A DNA stretch of 6,960 bases from Sulfitobacter sp. Its GTDB lineage: Bacteria; Pseudomonadota; Alphaproteobacteria; Rhodobacterales; Rhodobacteraceae. Under the pieces are notes generated by a model, which was not told the origin of the DNA, did no database searches, and worked only from the letters and a program-made list of their open reading frames with translations. Below are positions 1 to 5,447 of the stretch, one piece after another; positions within the stretch are counted from its first letter, which is position 1, and the number at the start of each line of letters is the position of its first letter. Both the position numbers and the translations under genes were made by a program. The DNA lies in NCBI GenBank assembly GCA_024636395.1, contig JAGXHD010000205.1, positions 1 to 6,960 of the forward strand. The letters run 5' to 3'.

Positions 1-515
1 ATGTAAACGAAATCGCCGCCGCCTCTCCCCGGCTTGAGGCGATGAGCCTCGGCGCCGCCGACTATGCTGCCTCCATGGGCATGCAGACCACCGGAATCGG
101 CGGCACGCAAGAAAACTATTACATGCTCCACGACGGAACCAAGCACTGGTCCGATCCCTGGCACTGGGCGCAAACCGCCATCGTCGCCGCCTGCCGCACG
201 CACGGCATCCTGCCGGTCGATGGCCCGTTTGGTGATTTCTCCGACGATGAAGGCTGCCGCGCACAGGCCCGTCGCTCCGCCACGCTGGGCATGGTCGGCA
301 AATGGGCGATCCACCCCAAGCAGATCGCAATTTCAAACGAAGTCTTCACCCCGTCGGACGAAGCCGTTGCGGAAGCCCGCGAAATCCTCGCCGCGATGGA
401 GCAGGCAAAGGCAAACGGCGAAGGTGCAACCGTCTACAAGGGCCGACTCGTCGACATCGCGTCCATCAAACAGGCCGAAGTCATCGTGCGCCAATCCGAG
501 ATGATCGCGGGCTGA
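1..515 (+). CDS. mcl1: L-malyl-CoA/beta-methylmalyl-CoA lyase, C-terminal part
   Basis: Partial gene: the frame is open from the window edge (first whole codon at position 3) to TGA at 513-515, about 170 residues of a family usually near 320. Members reversibly cleave L-malyl-CoA to acetyl-CoA and glyoxylate and beta-methylmalyl-CoA to propionyl-CoA and glyoxylate, in the cytoplasm, as part of acetyl-CoA/propionyl-CoA assimilation (ethylmalonyl-CoA pathway in relatives). Visible family features are the stretch SPRLEAMSLGAADYAASMGM, the GKWAIHPKQI segment typical of the CitE/HpcH aldolase-lyase fold, and the C-terminal lid-like GATVYKGRLVDIASIKQAE. The N-terminal half with most active-site residues is outside the window. 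The ATG at 42 is internal, because homology continues upstream of it. A hairpin terminator follows directly. An Mcl2-type malyl-CoA thioesterase is a less likely reading because the C-terminal wording matches Mcl1 better, as remembered rather than searched. Confidence 0.88.
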   Translation, partial: VNEIAAASPRLEAMSLGAADYAASMGMQTTGIGGTQENYYMLHDGTKHWSDPWHWAQTAIVAACRTHGILPVDGPFGDFSDDEGCRAQARRSATLGMVGKWAIHPKQIAISNEVFTPSDEAVAEAREILAAMEQAKANGEGATVYKGRLVDIASIKQAEVIVRQSEMIAG

Positions 516-535
516 ACGAAGCTGCGAACAACAGC

Positions 536-565
536 AAACGGCCCACCACTCGGCGGGCCGTTTTC
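536..565. terminator. Rho-independent terminator, probably bidirectional
   Basis: A perfect 9-bp stem, AAACGGCCC at 536-544 with GGGCCGTTT at 555-563, encloses a 10-nt loop. On the + strand it ends in a run of four T (561-564) and lies 20 bases after the mcl1 stop. Read on the - strand the stem also ends in TTT, so it can stop the convergent small gene at 584-715. Confidence 0.85.
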
Positions 566-583
566 GCATTATTTGGGTTAGTA

Positions 584-715
584 TCAGGTCGCCGTGAAGA
601 TGCCCGGCGCCATCTGTGGTGCAGCTTCGCTCGACATATCCCACCGCGCTGCATAGAGCGCGATCGCGACGATTGTCCCCAAAATCCCAACCAGCAAATA
701 ATTAACCAAAGTCAT
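584..715 (-). CDS. Small hypothetical single-pass membrane protein, 43 aa
   Basis: This short reading frame runs from ATG at 715-713 to TGA at 586-584. The translation begins MTLVNYLLVGILGTIVAIAL: a hydrophobic helix covers roughly residues 3-23, followed by an Arg-Trp-Asp boundary and a short polar C-terminal tail ending GIFTAT. The positive residue (Arg24) directly after the helix suggests an N-out or short hairpin-free anchor, though topology cannot be settled from one Arg. On the - strand an AGGGGG ribosome binding site lies 6 bases before the ATG, which is much better than chance. The gene converges on mcl1 with a shared terminator between them. No larger gene occupies this gap. I do not recognise the family and assign no function. 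Coding status is inferred from ribosome binding site, helix and placement. Confidence 0.62.
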   Translation of the reverse strand: MTLVNYLLVGILGTIVAIALYAARWDMSSEAAPQMAPGIFTAT

Positions 716-893
716 ATTAGGCCCCCTTTTCAACACAGTCTTGCCTTATTCGTCGTAGTCCTGCTGCCAGATGCAAGCGAGCGGCTGGAAACAGTCTGTT
801 TCGCGCTTCGTGCTTCGGTCAATCCCGCAGCCGCCCCGAGATTGTTTCCAAAAACACTCCAAACGGTGCCAAGAAATTAACAATTCCATCCCC

Positions 894-906
894 CGCCAAT
901 TTGGCG
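894..906. repeat. Perfect inverted repeat upstream of the LysE gene
   Basis: CGCCAA (894-899) and TTGGCG (901-906) are perfect inverted copies around a single T, ending 13 bases before the LysE-family ATG. It could be an operator or a small hairpin in the leader. There is no adjacent regulator to assign it to, and chance occurrence is possible. Confidence 0.35.
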
Positions 907-919
907 CAAAGCTGCCTGC

Positions 920-1513
920 ATGACATTTGAAGCCCTCACCGCCCTCACTCTTTTCGCCTTCGTCAGCTCCTCCACGCCGGGGCCCAACAACCTGATGCTG
1001 ATGGCATCGGGGGCTAACTTCGGCTTTGTCCGCACAATTCCCCATATGCTCGGTATCTCCGTAGGCTTCATGGTGATGCTCTTCGCCGTGGGTGCTGGGC
1101 TGGTTCAGGTCTTCGACCTTTTTCCAGTGATCTACACAGTCCTCAAAATCGCGAGTGTGCTGTATATGCTCTGGCTTGCCTGGAAAATCGCCAACGCCGC
1201 CCCGGTGAGCAAAAACGCAAGCGCAGGAAGACCCCTCAGCTTCATAGCCGCCGCCGCCTTCCAGTGGGTCAATCCAAAGGCGTGGGCCATGGCCCTCACC
1301 GCAATCACCGTCTATCTCGGCGACGCATCGCTCGTGTGGCTTGCGACTGGCGCTCTCGTCTTTGCCGTGGTCAATCTTCCCTCGGTGTCGATCTGGACCA
1401 TCGCAGGCCAGCAACTCCAGCGGATCCTGACCAATCCGCGCCGCCTGCGCGCCTACAACTGGACCATGGCCGCCCTGCTGATCGCATCGCTCTACCCCGT
1501 GCTGGCACCGTGA
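920..1513 (+). CDS. LysE/RhtB family amino-acid exporter
   Basis: A 197-residue inner-membrane protein of the usual LysE/RhtB length (about 195-210), predicted to export amino acids or related small metabolites using the proton gradient; the substrate cannot be read from sequence. The signature STPGPNNLMLMASG at residues 18-31 follows the first hydrophobic helix, and the second family motif NPKAW begins at Asn118. About six hydrophobic segments are visible, near residues 5-17, 37-62, 66-88, 107-130, 134-160 and 177-195. The start at 920 is the first ATG of the frame and places the helix and TPGPN motif at normal positions; the ribosome binding site is poor, and an inverted repeat ends 13 bases upstream. 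It precedes accA by 61 bases in the same direction, but accA has its own ribosome binding site and a possible promoter, so a shared transcript is uncertain. A LysR-type partner regulator, common for this family, is absent here. Confidence 0.9.
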   Translation: MTFEALTALTLFAFVSSSTPGPNNLMLMASGANFGFVRTIPHMLGISVGFMVMLFAVGAGLVQVFDLFPVIYTVLKIASVLYMLWLAWKIANAAPVSKNASAGRPLSFIAAAAFQWVNPKAWAMALTAITVYLGDASLVWLATGALVFAVVNLPSVSIWTIAGQQLQRILTNPRRLRAYNWTMAALLIASLYPVLAP

Positions 1514-1519
1514 GCGACG

Positions 1520-1550
1520 TTGCATCACCCGCAATTCAGGCCCATATAAG
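1520..1550 (+). promoter_or_regulatory. Possible accA promoter
   Basis: TATAAG at 1545-1550 resembles a -10 element, with TTGCAT at 1520-1525 as a candidate -35. The 19-base spacer is longer than ideal. The position, 25 bases before the accA start, fits a short leader. This is pattern matching only. Confidence 0.3.
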
Positions 1551-1574
1551 CGAAAAGCAGGACGGAGCGACCGC

Positions 1575-2537
1575 ATGACCCAATATATGGATTTCGAAAA
1601 ACCCCTCGCCGAGATCGAAGGGAAAGCCGAAGAGCTGCGCGCGATGGCCCGGCGTGATTCAGGTACGGACGTCACCGCCGAGGCCGCCGCGCTCGATCAG
1701 AAAGCTGCCAAGATGCTCGATGATCTCTACAAAAATCTTACACCTTGGCGCAAATGCCAGGTGGCCCGGCACCCAGACCGCCCCCACTGTCGCGATTATA
1801 TCGACGCCCTATTCACCGAATTTACCCCGCTGGCAGGCGATCGGAACTTCGCCGACGATCACGCAGTCATGGGCGGCCTTGCCCGTTTCAACGATCGCCC
1901 CGTCATGGTGATCGGCCACGAGAAAGGTAACGATACCAAGACCCGGATCGAGCGGAACTTCGGCATGGCCCGCCCTGAGGGCTACCGCAAGGCCGTCCGT
2001 CTGATGGACATGGCCGACCGCTTTGGCCTGCCCGTCATCACGTTGGTCGACACGCCGGGCGCCTACCCCGGCAAAGGCGCGGAGGAACGCGGCCAGTCCG
2101 AGGCCATCGCCCGCGCCACCCAAAAATGTCTCGAAATCGGTGTCCCACTGGTCAGCGTCATCATCGGGGAGGGTGGCTCCGGTGGAGCCGTTGCCTTCGC
2201 CACGGCCAACCGCGTGGCCATGCTGGAGCATTCCGTCTATTCCGTGATTTCCCCCGAAGGCTGCGCCTCGATCCTGTGGAAAGACGCGGACAAGATGCGC
2301 GAAGCCGCCGAAGCGCTGCGCCTCACCGCGCAGGATCTGCAAAAACTTGGCGTAAACGATCGCATCATTCCAGAGCCCAAAGGCGGCGCACACCGCGATC
2401 CGCTTGCCGCGATCGCAGCAGTTTCCACAGCGATCAAGGAAATGCTCGCCTCGCTGGACGGCAAAGATCCCAAAGCGCTCGTCAAAGACCGCCGCGAGAA
2501 ATATCTCGACATGGGCGACAGAGGGCTCGCAGCCTGA
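1575..2537 (+). CDS. accA: Acetyl-CoA carboxylase carboxyltransferase subunit alpha
   Basis: A full-length 320-residue AccA, matching the family's usual size of about 320. With AccD it forms the carboxyltransferase that moves the carboxyl group from biotin on AccB to acetyl-CoA, giving malonyl-CoA, the committed step of fatty-acid synthesis in the cytoplasm. The N-terminal helical part (about 1-60) opens with the typical FEKPLAEIEGKAEELR. The crotonase-like core carries DTPGAYPGKGAEERGQSEAI from Asp159 and the glycine-rich GEGGSGGA at 198-205, which contributes to acyl-CoA/oxyanion binding. The C-terminal segment ENxRR-like region is intact to TGA. The start at 1575 has a GGACGGAG ribosome binding site at 1560-1567; a second in-frame ATG four codons later is less well placed. 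As usual for alphaproteobacteria accA stands apart from accD, and a phosphatase gene follows within 50 bases. Confidence 0.97.
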   Translation: MTQYMDFEKPLAEIEGKAEELRAMARRDSGTDVTAEAAALDQKAAKMLDDLYKNLTPWRKCQVARHPDRPHCRDYIDALFTEFTPLAGDRNFADDHAVMGGLARFNDRPVMVIGHEKGNDTKTRIERNFGMARPEGYRKAVRLMDMADRFGLPVITLVDTPGAYPGKGAEERGQSEAIARATQKCLEIGVPLVSVIIGEGGSGGAVAFATANRVAMLEHSVYSVISPEGCASILWKDADKMREAAEALRLTAQDLQKLGVNDRIIPEPKGGAHRDPLAAIAAVSTAIKEMLASLDGKDPKALVKDRREKYLDMGDRGLAA

Positions 2538-2584
2538 GCACTCTCTTTCCTCTTCTCACCACGGCGGCGGGCAGCCTGTCGATC

Positions 2585-3031
2585 ATGGCGCGCCCGCGCA
2601 GCCTCCCGGATGATCTCGCCTCCGTAAAGGCCGTTGGCATCACCGCTGTGATTTCCCTTCTTGAGTCGGCTGAAGCCGTTAAAACCGGCCTCGCAGGAGA
2701 AGCCGCCGCCTGCACAGCGCTCGGTCTCTCCTTCCTGACGCACCCCATCCGCGACATGCACCTGCCGGACCATGCGCCGTTCCAGTCCTTCGCTGCGGAC
2801 ATCGCCACCCGCATTCGCAGCGGCGAACACGTGGCAATCCACTGCTATGCCAGCATAGGCCGCTCCAGCATGCTCGCCTGCACTGTGTTGGGCCACTTCG
2901 GCCACACACCCCGGACTGCCATCGCCCACATCAGCAAAATGCGCGGCACAGCGGTCCCCGATACGCCGGAGCAAGCTGAGTTCATCCACCGGATCATGGC
3001 GGCATCCTCCCCACATTCATTTAACCGATAA
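2585..3031 (+). CDS. Tyrosine/dual-specificity-type protein phosphatase
   Basis: A 148-residue protein (from the ATG at 2585) with the cysteine phosphatase loop IHCYASIGRSS: nucleophile Cys87, then five residues, then the phosphate-binding Arg93 and Ser94. Asp57 in PIRDMHLPD, 30 residues before the Cys, is placed as the general acid. Family members hydrolyse phospho-Tyr/Ser/Thr proteins or other phosphomonoesters; the substrate here is unknown. The family pattern GRLSIMARPRG seems to begin before this ATG: in frame upstream the codons read GSLSI, and the frame stays open into accA with no ATG, GTG or TTG nearby. A CTG at 2534 overlaps the accA stop as CTGA and could be an unusual start coupled to accA translation. 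No clear ribosome binding site precedes either option. It lies 47 bases after accA, same strand, and is probably co-transcribed. The C-terminal PDTPEQAEFI segment also fits the family. Confidence 0.85.
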   Translation: MARPRSLPDDLASVKAVGITAVISLLESAEAVKTGLAGEAAACTALGLSFLTHPIRDMHLPDHAPFQSFAADIATRIRSGEHVAIHCYASIGRSSMLACTVLGHFGHTPRTAIAHISKMRGTAVPDTPEQAEFIHRIMAASSPHSFNR

Positions 3032-3068
3032 ACTCAAGTCCGGCCCGCGCAACGCGAAACACCTGCGC

Positions 3069-3719
3069 TCAGCTCGCCAGCATTCGCAATCCCTGCGTCA
3101 CATCCGAGCGCACCGCCAGCCGTAATCCCGGCTCGTCCCCCGCCCGCAGCGCTGCAATGATCAAACGGTGGAAATGCGGCGGGTCCGTGCGCCGCAGCCG
3201 CCCGTAAAGCGCATTCATCGTCGGCCCCATTTGCAGCCAAACAGTCTCCGCCATCGCCAGCATCGCGGGAGCCTGTGCCCGCAGATAGAGCGTGCGGTGA
3301 AATTCCAGATTGGTGCGGATGTAGCTGACGGCATCGCGGTGCGCGACAGCTTCGGCAACTTTGGCATTGATGTTCTGGAGGCGCTCGATCAGTGCCAGAT
3401 GCGCCCGCGGCAGCGCCCGGCTCGCCAGTTCGACCTCGATTAGCGCCCGCAACGCCGCCAGTTCCTCGATCCGCTCGTTGCTCAGCAGCGGCGTGGAGAT
3501 CCGCCCCGAGTTAGACATGCTCAGCGCCCCCTCCGCGACCAGCCTGCGCACGGATTCGCGGGCGGGCGTCATCGATACATCGTATTCCTTCCCGATCCCC
3601 CGCAACGTCAGCGCGTGTCCGGGCGGAATATCTCCGTGCATGATGCGGGTGCGCAGCTGCCGGTAGACGCGATCGTGCGCTAGCGGAGTGGGATCAACGG
3701 GGCGGGGAGTGAGGTTCAT
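3069..3719 (-). CDS. GntR-family transcriptional regulator, FCD (FadR-like) type
   Basis: A 216-residue regulator. Residues about 13-78 form the N-terminal winged helix-turn-helix, with the recognisable LTLRGIGKEYDVSMTPARES (the MTPARESVRRL recognition helix) and a small wing ending in the GRISTP loop. Residues about 82-210 are the all-helical FCD ligand/metal-binding domain, including LEFHRTLY and HFHRLIIAALRAGD, whose histidines probably help bind a metal. FCD members usually sense carboxylic acids, sugar acids or related metabolites and repress catabolic genes; no such operon adjoins, so the ligand is unknown. The start at 3719 gives the standard length before the helix-turn-helix. There is no ribosome binding site: a 14-bp palindrome begins 5 bases upstream and a TTGACG -35 element puts the predicted transcript start at or next to the ATG, so a leaderless mRNA with autorepression is likely. 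It converges on the phosphatase gene with a 37-base gap and no evident terminator. Confidence 0.93.
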   Translation of the reverse strand: MNLTPRPVDPTPLAHDRVYRQLRTRIMHGDIPPGHALTLRGIGKEYDVSMTPARESVRRLVAEGALSMSNSGRISTPLLSNERIEELAALRALIEVELASRALPRAHLALIERLQNINAKVAEAVAHRDAVSYIRTNLEFHRTLYLRAQAPAMLAMAETVWLQMGPTMNALYGRLRRTDPPHFHRLIIAALRAGDEPGLRLAVRSDVTQGLRMLAS

Positions 3720-3724
3720 GCGCT

Positions 3725-3738
3725 TTTGTGATCACAAA
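3725..3738. promoter_or_regulatory. Perfect 14-bp palindrome, probable GntR operator
   Basis: TTTGTGATCACAAA is a perfect palindrome centred between 3731 and 3732, ending 5 bases before the regulator's ATG. AT-rich palindromes with TTGT/ACAA arms are the usual binding sites of FadR-subfamily GntR proteins, and their genes are often autoregulated. The TGTGA/TCACA arms also recall a CRP/FNR-type site, but without the normal spacer between halves. Confidence 0.68.
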
Positions 3739-3753
3739 TGAACGCGGCGTCAA
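3725..3753 (-). promoter_or_regulatory. Putative promoter of the GntR gene
   Basis: On the - strand, TTGACG (3753-3748) matches the -35 consensus at five of six positions. After a 17-base spacer comes CACAAA (3730-3725) as a weak -10, lying inside the palindrome. Transcription would start about 3718, at the start codon itself. Repressor bound to the palindrome would cover the -10. Confidence 0.45.
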
Positions 3754-3924
3754 TCATCTTCCCGTGGTCGCCCCCCATTTTAGCGGATCATCCTTGTCGG
3801 TCCGTTTGATCTTAACGATGCGGCGTCCCGGCTCATAAGCCCTCAATCCGCCCCCAGCGCTGTCGTCGCCCCATGATTTCGAGGGCCTGCGCTCCCGCCA
3901 GCCCGCCAGCACATCCCGCGCCAT
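3754..3924 (-). CDS. Small hypothetical protein, 56 aa
   Basis: ATG at 3924-3922 to TGA at 3756-3754. The translation starts MARDVLAGWRERRPSKSWGD and ends in a basic, hydrophilic segment (RRIVKIKRTDKDDPLKWG around residues 34-51). It is highly charged, has no membrane helix, and shows the codon preferences of the neighbouring host genes. No ribosome binding site is visible before this ATG. The frame stays open for eight codons upstream (EKCRALFN), and a different frame starts at an ATG at 3962-3960 with a natural-looking MGKFERNAA. A single-base indel in the CGCGCG tract at about 3932-3939 would join these two, so the present ORF may be the tail of a slightly longer gene. It lies between the metallopeptidase and GntR genes on their strand. 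I do not recognise the family; it may not be a gene. Confidence 0.42.
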   Translation of the reverse strand: MARDVLAGWRERRPSKSWGDDSAGGGLRAYEPGRRIVKIKRTDKDDPLKWGATTGR

Positions 3925-4035
3925 GTTGAACAGCGCGCGGCATTTCTCTCAAATTTACCCATTTAATTTAGATCACGTCATGCACTCTTCCCCGCCCGCC
4001 TGGCGCCAAGCACGCAGCAAAGCCGAAAGGTTCGC

Positions 4036-4722
4036 CTAGAACTTATAACGGTGCAGCGTGCTGCCATGGCTGCGCAGCCACCCGCGCGGCGCAGCGTAAG
4101 CACCATAGATCCGCGTCACTTCCGCCCAGAAAGCCGCCGAGTGGTTCATCTGAGCCAGATGCGCCACCTCGTGCGCTGCAACGTAATCAAGCACCTCTGG
4201 CGGCGCCATCACCAGCCGCCACGAATACATAAGCCCCCCGTCGGAGTTGCAAGAACCCCAGCGCGAGCGCGTGTCCCGCAGGGTCAGGCGGGTATAGCTG
4301 CGCCCCAGCAGCGCCGCATAATCATCGCTGGCCCCTGCCAGCCTGTCACGCGCGATCTCGCGCAGATGAGCGCCCAGCCGTTTGCCTACCCTTGCCACCG
4401 GGCCAGGCACGAAAATCCCGTCCGGTGTGATCTGCACGCCCCGCCCCGTGCCCGCCTCCACCCGGTACATCCTGCCGCCCAACGGCACCTCACTACCGAT
4501 CCCCACCACCACATCCTCCCCGCGCGCGTCCAGATGCTTGCGAATCCACGCCTCCTTGCTGCGCGCGAAATCCAGCGCCTCGCGTTCAACCAGCCGCTTG
4601 GGCATGGTCAGAGTCACACGCCCGTCGAGCTGGCTGATGCGCAGCGAGATGCGCTTTGCCTGCGCGGAACGGCGCAAGATCAGCGGTATGGGCGGGTCAC
4701 CGGGCAGATGTGGATCGGACAT
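4036..4722 (-). CDS. YgjP/WLM-like zinc metallopeptidase (M48-related, DUF45)
   Basis: A 228-residue protein from the ATG at 4722. The zinc site is HEVAHLAQMNH: His184 and His188 with catalytic Glu185, and His194 as the probable third ligand, followed by the conserved SAAFW. The upstream TRSRWGSCNSDG segment is the family signature. The N-terminal part is the beta-rich domain common to YgjP-like proteins (RRSAQAKRISLRIS, GGRMYRVE). The protein has no signal peptide, so it is probably cytoplasmic; its substrate is unknown. The frame is open to an ATG at 4824, but that would add 34 residues rich in Cys and Ser that do not resemble the family and would consume the divergent promoter region, so 4722 is preferred; MSDPHLPGDPPIPLILRRS then gives a normal length. 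Neither start has a strong ribosome binding site. The gene is divergent from the FYDLN-acid gene. Confidence 0.9.
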   Translation of the reverse strand: MSDPHLPGDPPIPLILRRSAQAKRISLRISQLDGRVTLTMPKRLVEREALDFARSKEAWIRKHLDARGEDVVVGIGSEVPLGGRMYRVEAGTGRGVQITPDGIFVPGPVARVGKRLGAHLREIARDRLAGASDDYAALLGRSYTRLTLRDTRSRWGSCNSDGGLMYSWRLVMAPPEVLDYVAAHEVAHLAQMNHSAAFWAEVTRIYGAYAAPRGWLRSHGSTLHRYKF

Positions 4723-4845
4723 GGGCGGTGCTCGCGATGGGGACAGATGGCTTTGGACTGGACAGCATCGCCTGCATATGGCATTCGCCCATGAATCTGA
4801 ATAGCTATCATCTAGACACAACATTAACGATCAAAGGGGAAATCC

Positions 4846-5175
4846 ATGCCCAACGAAGAATGGGGAACCAAGCGCCTGTGCCCCACCACGGGCAAGCGTT
4901 TCTACGACCTGAATAAAAGCCCGATCATCAGCCCGTACACGGGTGAAGTGGTGACAGTCGATCAGTCGAAATCACGCATGATCGCCGCCGATGCCGAAGA
5001 TGCCGCAACAGCGAAAGCGAAAGCAGCGGAGGTGTCGGACGAGGACGATCTGGTAGATGACGATGATGTAGACGTAGATCTTGACGATGATCTGCTGGAC
5101 GATGATGAAGACGATGATGACACCGTCCCGCTCGAAGAAATTGCAGACGTGGCAGCCAACGACGACGACAGATAA
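4846..5175 (+). CDS. TIGR02300/FYDLN-acid family protein
   Basis: A 109-residue alphaproteobacterial protein of unknown function. The conserved N-terminal block EEWGTKRLCPTTGKRFYDLN (residues 4-23) contains the family's FYDLN motif at 19-23, followed by SPIISPYTGEVV. In many family members two CxxC pairs flank FYDLN and look like a zinc ribbon; here only Cys12 remains and the second pair is replaced by SPYT (29-32), so zinc binding by this block is unlikely. From about residue 63 the tail is almost entirely Asp/Glu with interspersed Leu/Val, which gives a very acidic, probably disordered domain. A good ribosome binding site, AGGGGA (4835-4840), lies 5 bases before the ATG. The gene is divergent from the metallopeptidase with about 120 bases between the starts, and is followed by a GC-rich hairpin. 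Function is not known to me. Confidence 0.93.
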   Translation: MPNEEWGTKRLCPTTGKRFYDLNKSPIISPYTGEVVTVDQSKSRMIAADAEDAATAKAKAAEVSDEDDLVDDDDVDVDLDDDLLDDDEDDDDTVPLEEIADVAANDDDR

Positions 5176-5182
5176 AACCGCA

Positions 5183-5217
5183 GCGGCGGGCAGGCGTTTT
5201 TCGCTTGATCCCGCCGC
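5183..5217 (+). terminator. GC-rich stem-loop, weak or factor-dependent terminator
   Basis: GCGGCGGG (5183-5190) pairs perfectly with CCCGCCGC (5210-5217) across a 19-base loop that contains the only T run (5197-5201). It starts 8 bases after the FYDLN-acid stop. There is no T tract after the stem, so it is not a textbook intrinsic terminator. Confidence 0.4.
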
Positions 5218-5306
5218 AGCTTGTGCCTAGTACACGGCGCATCGGCTTTCTCGGGAGCCGCACCAGACACCCTCAGACGGGTGGACCGATCCACGCTTGC
5301 GTGATT

Positions 5307-5382
5307 GGGGCATTAGCTCAGCTGGGAGAGCGCCTGCATGGCATGCAGGAGGTCAGCGGTTCGATCCCGCTATGCTCCACCA
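5307..5382 (+). tRNA. tRNA-Ala (anticodon GGC)
   Basis: A 76-base cloverleaf with encoded CCA. The acceptor GGGGCAT (5307-5313) pairs with ATGCTCC (5372-5378) with one G-U, followed by discriminator A and CCA. The D arm is GCTC/GAGC around AGCTGGGA. The anticodon stem CCTGC/GCAGG encloses the 7-base loop ATGGCAT, so positions 34-36 read GGC, decoding GCC (and GCU) alanine codons. The T arm is AGCGG/CCGCT with loop TTCGATC. The gene is complete despite the recombinase gene starting 66 bases later, as expected when an element integrates into the 3' end and restores it. Confidence 0.97.
5335..5382 (+). other. Inferred attachment site in the tRNA-Ala 3' half
   Basis: Elements with tyrosine recombinases commonly use the anticodon-stem to CCA part of a tRNA gene as the crossover core, leaving a direct copy at the far end. 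The recombinase gene starting just downstream in the same direction supports this. The second copy is not in the window, so exact limits cannot be set. Confidence 0.45.
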
Positions 5383-5421
5383 TCTCCTCTCTTTACAGCG
5401 CCTTAGAGAAGCCTTGAAGCG

Positions 5422-5445
5422 GTGTGCCACACAAGTGAGGCACAC
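5422..5445. repeat. Inverted repeat over the integrase ribosome binding site
   Basis: GTGTGCC (5422-5428) and GGCACAC (5439-5445) are perfect inverted copies separated by 10 bases; the GAGG of the presumed ribosome binding site (5437-5440) sits partly in the right arm. A direct repeat CACACAA also occurs at 5428-5434 and 5441-5447. It may be an RNA hairpin limiting integrase translation, or arm-type/operator sites for integrase or an element regulator. Confidence 0.5.
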
Positions 5446-5447
5446 AA

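Noticed and set aside
302..880. 192-codon + strand frame crossing the mcl1 end and terminator
   Set aside because: It overlaps mcl1 in another frame, runs through the terminator hairpin and has a low-complexity Arg-rich translation.
746..1675. Long 309-codon open frame on the - strand
   Set aside because: It lies antisense to the LysE gene, whose family motifs and membrane helices are clear. Its translation is rich in His, Cys and Gly and resembles no family.
2126..2584. Extension of the phosphatase frame to an ATG at 2126
   Set aside because: This part is the out-of-frame shadow of accA with an Arg/Ser-rich translation. The phosphatase fold needs at most a few residues before 2585.
2237..3016. 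259-codon - strand frame over accA and the phosphatase
   Set aside because: It is a shadow of two well-supported + strand genes and has no recognisable motif or ribosome binding site.
4051..4794. 247-codon + strand frame
   Set aside because: It is antisense to the metallopeptidase, which carries the HEVAH zinc motif, and has a Pro/His/Arg-rich nonsense translation.
4806..4811. TATCAT as a -10 for the FYDLN-acid gene
   Set aside because: It is a good -10 match, but no acceptable -35 lies 16-18 bases upstream, so I did not list a promoter.
4962..5294. Ser/Arg-rich - strand frames over the FYDLN-acid gene
   Set aside because: The poly-Ser stretches are the antisense reading of the GAT/GAC repeats that encode the acidic tail.
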